A stretch of DNA of 64,000 nt from Syntrophomonas sp. UBA5314 (GTDB taxonomy: Bacteria > Bacillota > Syntrophomonadia > Syntrophomonadales > Syntrophomonadaceae). The notes under the pieces are model-generated. The model searched no databases. It had not been told where the DNA came from and was given only the letters and a program-made list of their open reading frames with translations. Location of the stretch: assembly GCA_002410325.1 (NCBI GenBank), contig DHRK01000007.1:152459-216458 (forward strand), in the 5' to 3' direction. A program made the translations under genes and the position numbers. This document shows positions 59,644-64,000 of this stretch, one piece after another. Positions within the stretch are counted from its first letter, which is position 1. Every line of letters starts with the position of its first letter.

Positions 59644-61221
59644 TTATTTTAGATCTTTCGATACTTTTTCTAAAAGCTTTACTATTTCATCGTATTTGCC
59701 ATCTTTGCTCTGAGCTACGAAGTATTCATCCAGCCTCCGCCGAATATTACGGTAGGCTATCTCAGCCGCGGCCTCCGGCCGGGGCTTCGGAATCCCCACT
59801 CCACAGGCGGCCCGTGAAGCCTCGGCGTTCAGGGTGTACTCATCCAGCCACTCCGGAATCTCCAGGGGGATCTTGAACTCTTCGGTTATCAACCCGGCCA
59901 AATGATTTTGGGCCTTTTCCTCGCCGTGAACCAGGAATATACCCCGCGGTTTTTTTACAAACCCGTGCAGCCACTTCATCAACCCGTCCCGGTCGGCATG
60001 GGCCGAATAGTAGTCAACGCTGCGTATGGCCGCTTTGACCGCCACTTGCTCGCCGTGAATGGTGACAATCGGCTCACCCTCAATGATGCGCCGTCCCAGG
60101 CTGCCTTGCGCCTGATAGCCGACAAATAGTATAGTCGACTCCGGCCTCCACAAATTGTGTCGCAAATGATGTTTTATACGGCCGGCGTCGCACATGCCGC
60201 TGGCCGATATGATGATGGTTTTGCCCAGCACCTGGTTTAAACGCTGGGAATCCTCGGTGGTGCGGGAATACTTGACCCCCAGGGCCTTGAAGGCCTGATC
60301 GTGCTGGCGCAGCAACTGCAGGGTTTCATCGTCATACAGCTCGGTGTGGCGCAGGAATATTTCGGTGGCGGCAATGGCCAGGGGGCTGTCCAGGTATATG
60401 GAAATGCCCGGGTCCAGCTCTCCCCGGTGGTAGATCCGGATCAGGTCATAGAGCAGATCTTGAGTGCGCTCCACGGCAAACGCCGGAATGATCAGATTGC
60501 CGCCCCGGGCCATGGCTTCATCGATGACCTTTTTTAGTTCTACGCTGCGGTCCGGGGCCAATCCATGCAGGCGATCCCCATAGGTGGATTCCATGATTAA
60601 ATAGTCAGCGCTCTCTATAATAGTAGGATCCTTGATGATCGGCTGGTTGTAGTTGCCCAGGTCTCCGCTGAAAACGAGCTTGGTTTTGGCTCCTTCTTCC
60701 TCCACCCAGATCTCCAGGATATTGGAACCCAGGATGTGCCCGGCGTCGCGCATGCGAACCTCGACCCCGGGCGCCAGCGGGACGATCTCGTCAATGGCTA
60801 TGATGCGCAGATTTTTGAGGCAAGCCGCGGCTTCCTCGGCAGTATAGACCGCCTCCAGGAGCGGCTGCCCGGTGCGCATCAGCTTGCGGTTTTTGCGCTG
60901 GATCTCCATTTCTTGAATATGCCCGGAATCAGGCAGCAGAATGCTGACCAGCTCACCGGTGGCGGCGCTGCAGTATATCGGTCCTTTGAAGCCTTTCTTT
61001 ACCAGTTTGGGAACCAGTCCGGTGTGGTCGATGTGGGCATGAGTCAGGATGATAAAATCAATGGTAGCGGGATCGACGGGAAAATCCCCATAGTTCCTTT
61101 CTTTTAACTCCTTGGGTCCTTGAAATAAACCGCAATCTACAGCAAAGGACAGTTTATCCGTAGTCACCAAATGGAAGGACCCGGTAACTGTCCTGGCCGC
61201 GCCTAAGAATCTTAGCTTCAT
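59644..61221 (-). CDS. beta-CASP metallo-beta-lactamase ribonuclease-like protein
   Basis: 525 residues. Metal motifs T-H-A-H-I-D-H-T near 59, G-D-L-G near 186 and H-G-E-E near 446, with the beta-CASP domain (Y-G-D-R, S-A-S-G-M-C-D-A-G and Y-S-A-H-A-D) between. Archaeal/bacterial CPSF-like (Ysh1p-type) processors belong here. RNA cleavage is from the family. Confidence 0.88.
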   Translation of the reverse strand: MKLRFLGAARTVTGSFHLVTTDKLSFAVDCGLFQGPKELKERNYGDFPVDPATIDFIILTHAHIDHTGLVPKLVKKGFKGPIYCSAATGELVSILLPDSGHIQEMEIQRKNRKLMRTGQPLLEAVYTAEEAAACLKNLRIIAIDEIVPLAPGVEVRMRDAGHILGSNILEIWVEEEGAKTKLVFSGDLGNYNQPIIKDPTIIESADYLIMESTYGDRLHGLAPDRSVELKKVIDEAMARGGNLIIPAFAVERTQDLLYDLIRIYHRGELDPGISIYLDSPLAIAATEIFLRHTELYDDETLQLLRQHDQAFKALGVKYSRTTEDSQRLNQVLGKTIIISASGMCDAGRIKHHLRHNLWRPESTILFVGYQAQGSLGRRIIEGEPIVTIHGEQVAVKAAIRSVDYYSAHADRDGLMKWLHGFVKKPRGIFLVHGEEKAQNHLAGLITEEFKIPLEIPEWLDEYTLNAEASRAACGVGIPKPRPEAAAEIAYRNIRRRLDEYFVAQSKDGKYDEIVKLLEKVSKDLK

Positions 61222-61258
61222 TGAGCGTCCCCCATTGCTTCATATATTTCAAGAACTA

Positions 61259-61735
61259 TTATACTGCAACAATCTGTCTGGCGTCTCTCCTTTGCGCGAG
61301 TTTATTATATTCCTGGTAAAAGTCCACTATTTCCAGACGAATCATCTCCGGCTTGCCCTTGACAAGCGCCGCATTCAGGTTTTCGAAACCGGCCCGGGCA
61401 AATTCCCGCACCACTTCGTTGCTGTCCAGCTCGGGGATCAGTTCGGCATAACGGCTGTGAACCTGTTCGAAAATCGCGTAGTACAGCTCTTTTATCTGGG
61501 CAACCCGTTTGCTCACCAGGATCAGATCAAAATCTTCCTTTTCAACAATATGAAGCAGGCTGTGGAACAGGTTTTGCAAAAGTTTATTGTTGAAAACGGC
61601 CACCTTGACCTCGCGTTTGTATTGCTTGCCCAATACATAGCGCATATATTCTTTGATCTCCCGTTGTCCACCCGGTCTCAACGCAGTAAAGGCATTCAAC
61701 AACTCCACTTCTTCGTTGGTAAAATCGCCCAGCAA
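61259..61735 (-). CDS. hypothetical protein
   Basis: 158 residues from a TTG at 61735 (GGGAGG seven bases upstream). All-helical, soluble (E-E-V-E-L-L-N-A-F, then L-H-I-V-E-K-E-D-F-D-L-I). Fairly near and co-directional with the beta-CASP gene. No family recognised. Confidence 0.6.
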   Translation of the reverse strand: MLGDFTNEEVELLNAFTALRPGGQREIKEYMRYVLGKQYKREVKVAVFNNKLLQNLFHSLLHIVEKEDFDLILVSKRVAQIKELYYAIFEQVHSRYAELIPELDSNEVVREFARAGFENLNAALVKGKPEMIRLEIVDFYQEYNKLAQRRDARQIVAV

Positions 61736-61886
61736 TGTATAACCTCCCTTACAGACCATTTTCCCTGTCTATAAAGGAGGTTCCACTCTTTAAGAATAAT
61801 TCCTCTTGTGAATTATCGCATTATTACTTTGTTTTCCTCGTGTTTTCGAGCCAATTCTCTTTCCCACAAGTTCCCTTATTTTCTAA

Positions 61887-63053
61887 TTAATCATAGGCAT
61901 GACGCCTCAAAAAATGGCCCATTCGCTCGATCGCCTGCTCAATATTGCCTATACTAGCCGCATAGCAGCATCTTATGAATCCGTCCCCGTTGCTGCCAAA
62001 GGCATTTCCGGGCACTACCGCCACTTGCTCTTCGTGTAGAAGTTTCTCGCAAAAAACTTCGCTGTTCATGCCAGATATTGCTATGCTTGGGAAGCAGTAG
62101 AACGCTCCCTGGGGCTCAAAGCAATCCAAGCCAATGCCTGCCAGACCGGATAATATTATCTTGCGCCGGTAATTATAGCTATCCACCATGCGCCGCATCT
62201 CTTCCTCCCCATGGCGCAGAGCCTCAATGGCGGCTTTTTGTCCCATAATGGGCGCACACATGATCATGTACTGATGGATTTTGGTCATAGCTGCGATGAT
62301 CTCGGGGTGGCCGCAGGCATATCCGACCCGCCACCCGGTCATGGCAAAAGCCTTGGAAAAGCCGTTCATGACAATAGTGCGATCCCTCATACCCGGGAAG
62401 GAGGCTATCGATACATGCTTGCCATAGTAGGTCAATTCGGAATAGATCTCATCGGAAATAACTATCAAATCATTTTTTATGATAATATCAACCAGGGCTT
62501 TTAGATCATCGTAATTCATTATCCCGCCAGTGGGATTGCTGGGATAAGGCAGCACCAGGATCTTGCTTTTAGGCGTTATGTACTTTTCCAGCACATCGGG
62601 CCGCAAGCGATACTGGTCGCCGTGGTAGGTCGGCAGGGGAACCGGCGTCCCATAAGCCAGGGTTACCTCCGGACAGTAAGAAACGTAGGAGGGTTCGGGC
62701 ACCAAAACTTCGTCACCCGGTTCCAGCAGAGCCCTGACGGCCAGGTCCACCGCTTCGCTGACTCCGATAGTTACCAGGATTTCGTCAACCGGTGAATATT
62801 CTACCCCGATATGGCGTTTCTGATAGGCGGCGATCTCTTCCCGCAATTCGGGAAGTCCCTGGTTGGAGGTATACATAGTCTCCCCCTTTTCCAGAGAATA
62901 GCAGGCGGTCTCGGTAATATGCCAGGGGGTGGCAAAATCGGGTTCGCCTACCCCCAGGGATATTACCCCTTCGGTTTGGGCCACCAGGTCGAAAAACTTG
63001 CGAATTCCGGACGGCGGAATGGCTTGCACGGTTTTTGACAAAAACCGGTTCAT
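61887..63053 (-). CDS. class I aminotransferase
   Basis: 388 residues, start overlapping the Lrp stop by one base. Y-T-S-N-Q-G-L near 61, N-P-T-G-G near 177, D-E-I-Y-S near 205, PLP lysine in G-F-S-K-A near 235 and R-V-G-Y-A near 246. Similar to aspartate/aromatic aminotransferases (PatA-like). Substrate amino acid not assignable; the operon has an Lrp regulator and a T-box. Confidence 0.9.
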   Translation of the reverse strand: MNRFLSKTVQAIPPSGIRKFFDLVAQTEGVISLGVGEPDFATPWHITETACYSLEKGETMYTSNQGLPELREEIAAYQKRHIGVEYSPVDEILVTIGVSEAVDLAVRALLEPGDEVLVPEPSYVSYCPEVTLAYGTPVPLPTYHGDQYRLRPDVLEKYITPKSKILVLPYPSNPTGGIMNYDDLKALVDIIIKNDLIVISDEIYSELTYYGKHVSIASFPGMRDRTIVMNGFSKAFAMTGWRVGYACGHPEIIAAMTKIHQYMIMCAPIMGQKAAIEALRHGEEEMRRMVDSYNYRRKIILSGLAGIGLDCFEPQGAFYCFPSIAISGMNSEVFCEKLLHEEQVAVVPGNAFGSNGDGFIRCCYAASIGNIEQAIERMGHFLRRHAYD

Positions 63054-63541
63054 TAAGGACTCACCACCAATCTTTTATCTTCACGGGGCTCTTCAAAACT
63101 AAACCCCACCTGTTTGTAACGCTTCAGGATAAAATGGGTCGTGGTTCCTTGAACCCGGTCCAAAGTCGACAGCTTGTGGGAGATAAACCCGGCAATATCC
63201 TGCATGTTCTTGCCGGTCACCACAACCGACAAATCATAGGTTCCACTCATCAGGGAAACGCTCTGTACCTCGGGATAGCGACCGATCCGCTCGGCGATAT
63301 CATTGAAGCCCACTTCCCTTTCCGGGGCTACCTTGACGTCAATCATGGCGGTGACCCCGTTTTCGCCCAGGGCATCCCAGTTGATGATAGTGCTATAGCC
63401 CAGGATGACCCTCTGCTTTTCCAGCCTGGCGATGATCGCCTCTATGGCAGCCTCATCCTGATCCAGCATCACCGCGATTGCTTTGGGACTCAGCTTGGCA
63501 TCTCTCTCCAACAGGTGAAGAATCTTCTTGGTCAAGTCCAT
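63053..63541 (-). CDS. Lrp/AsnC-family transcriptional regulator
   Basis: 162 residues from the ATG at 63541 (AAGGAGG upstream). N-terminal helix-turn-helix (L-L-E-R-D-A-K-L, then A-I-E-A-I-I-A-R-L-E) and a C-terminal RAM ligand domain (V-S-L-M-S-G-T-Y-D-L near 102). Cotranscribed with the aminotransferase downstream of a T-box. Confidence 0.9.
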   Translation of the reverse strand: MDLTKKILHLLERDAKLSPKAIAVMLDQDEAAIEAIIARLEKQRVILGYSTIINWDALGENGVTAMIDVKVAPEREVGFNDIAERIGRYPEVQSVSLMSGTYDLSVVVTGKNMQDIAGFISHKLSTLDRVQGTTTHFILKRYKQVGFSFEEPREDKRLVVSP

Positions 63542-63574
63542 CCTTAAAGCCTCCTTTTCTTTCCTCAAAAAAAC

Positions 63575-63800
63575 AAAAAAACTCACGCCCCTGAATAGGG
63601 ACGAAAGTTCTTACTTCCGCGGTACCACCCTCGTTGGCCATGGCCCACTCTACATCCTTTAACGGTGAAGACCGTCCGGTTTTTACCCCTGTCGGGAACC
63701 GGCGACTCCCAGATGGCTTTCTCGCTTCCTGCTGCCGGTTTGCACCTGACCCGGCTCTCTTAAAACAGGGGGGACGAGATTGGTCTGTTCTCAGTCGTTG
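63575..63800 (-). promoter_or_regulatory. T-box leader
   Basis: Minus strand has the invariant T-box GAGGGTGGTACCGCGG (63617-63632), a stem I base CGACT/AGTCG (63793-63797 with 63703-63707), and a final terminator hairpin around CCCTATTCAGGG before TTTTTTT. It controls the Lrp/aminotransferase operon by tRNA charging. The specifier codon is not certain; CTG or ATC lie in the right part of stem I. Confidence 0.93.
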
Positions 63801-63945
63801 ATATAAATTTGATAAATATCCTACCACTTGGGGCCGCCCCCGTCAAGCTGTAAAACCATGTCAATCCGTGTAAACTTATTCAGTATCATTTATCAGGCTC
63901 TTGCATAGTATTTTCTAATTAATTATCCGGAGGTGCATGCTACAT

Positions 63946-64000
63946 ATGGCTATAGGGCCAAGGCTTGATCGTGATGAACTCATGATCCTGGAGCGTTTAA
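63946..64000 (+). CDS. start of a gene running off the right edge
   Basis: ATG at 63946 (or 63937, same frame) after CCGGAGG opens a frame (A-I-G-P-R-L-D-R-D-E-L) to the window end. Ribosome-site spacing is unusual for either start (12 or 3 bases). Too short to identify. Confidence 0.45.
   Translation, partial: MAIGPRLDRDELMILERL

Overview
The window looks like a chromosome segment of a spore-forming, strictly anaerobic Gram-positive bacterium of the Clostridia, in the style of Syntrophomonas, Desulfotomaculum or Pelotomaculum. This is inferred from an Spo0E-like regulator, a YyaC-type spore protein, a T-box leader, a c-di-AMP riboswitch, strong AGGAGG ribosome binding sites with frequent TTG/GTG starts, rubrerythrin, indolepyruvate:ferredoxin oxidoreductase and two respiratory-type hydrogenases. 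No species call is possible from sequence alone.

Layout. 1-6600: a collagen-like repeat protein running off the left edge, a membrane-anchored methyltransferase, a lipoprotein, a LuxR-type regulator, a relic of a DUF3231 protein, a UPF0175/PIN toxin-antitoxin pair, an SPFH/NfeD pair and a 300-bp inverted-repeat element. 6600-8000: YedF and YedE (sulfur/selenium). 8100-17650: one long minus-strand operon for a Tat-exported, membrane-bound [NiFe] hydrogenase and all its maturation factors (hypA-hypB-small-large-cytochrome b-protease-hypF-hypC-hypD-hypE). 17650-18240: two tandem structured leader RNAs for that operon. 18500-21320: a cbiMNQO-type nickel/cobalt ECF transporter. 21600-23900: a Tat-associated [FeFe] hydrogenase with cytochrome b, preceded by a 700-nt structured leader. 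24600-26660: a DUF3842/FmdE/CooT-DUF4198 nickel-handling operon with its own structured leader. 26700-35000: mixed housekeeping, hypothetical and toxin-antitoxin genes. 35180-35760: five tRNA genes (Leu, Cys, Gly, Phe, Asp, listed from low to high coordinate). 36000-50600: a thioredoxin-reductase-like flavoprotein, threonine synthase with an ApgM-like partner, a c-di-AMP-controlled radical SAM protein, a lactate permease, a glycosyltransferase/deacetylase pair, DedA and rubrerythrin. 50700-63600: metallo-beta-lactamase proteins, IorAB, a YyaC-like spore protein, HisC, a DnaB-like helicase with a DnaD-like protein, and a T-box-led Lrp/aminotransferase operon. A new gene starts at the right edge.

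How it works together: 8-27 kb is a hydrogen and nickel metabolism island. The [NiFe] enzyme needs nickel (CbiMNQO uptake; HypA/HypB insertion; a CooT-like protein). Both hydrogenases appear to face outward and to pass electrons through b-type cytochromes to the quinone pool.

The most striking finding is in the leaders. All four operons of the island (DUF3842/FmdE/CooT, [FeFe] hydrogenase, CbiMNQO, [NiFe]/Hyp) carry small hairpins with a five-base loop (AUGAA or a close variant: ACGAA, GUGAA, AUUAA) on the transcribed strand. In four of the leader modules the 5' arm of such a hairpin is also the 5' arm of an intrinsic terminator, so the two folds exclude each other. The two hydrogenase leaders also hold Moco-riboswitch-like domains. 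I do not recognise the pentaloop element as a known class; it is my main candidate for an undescribed regulatory system.
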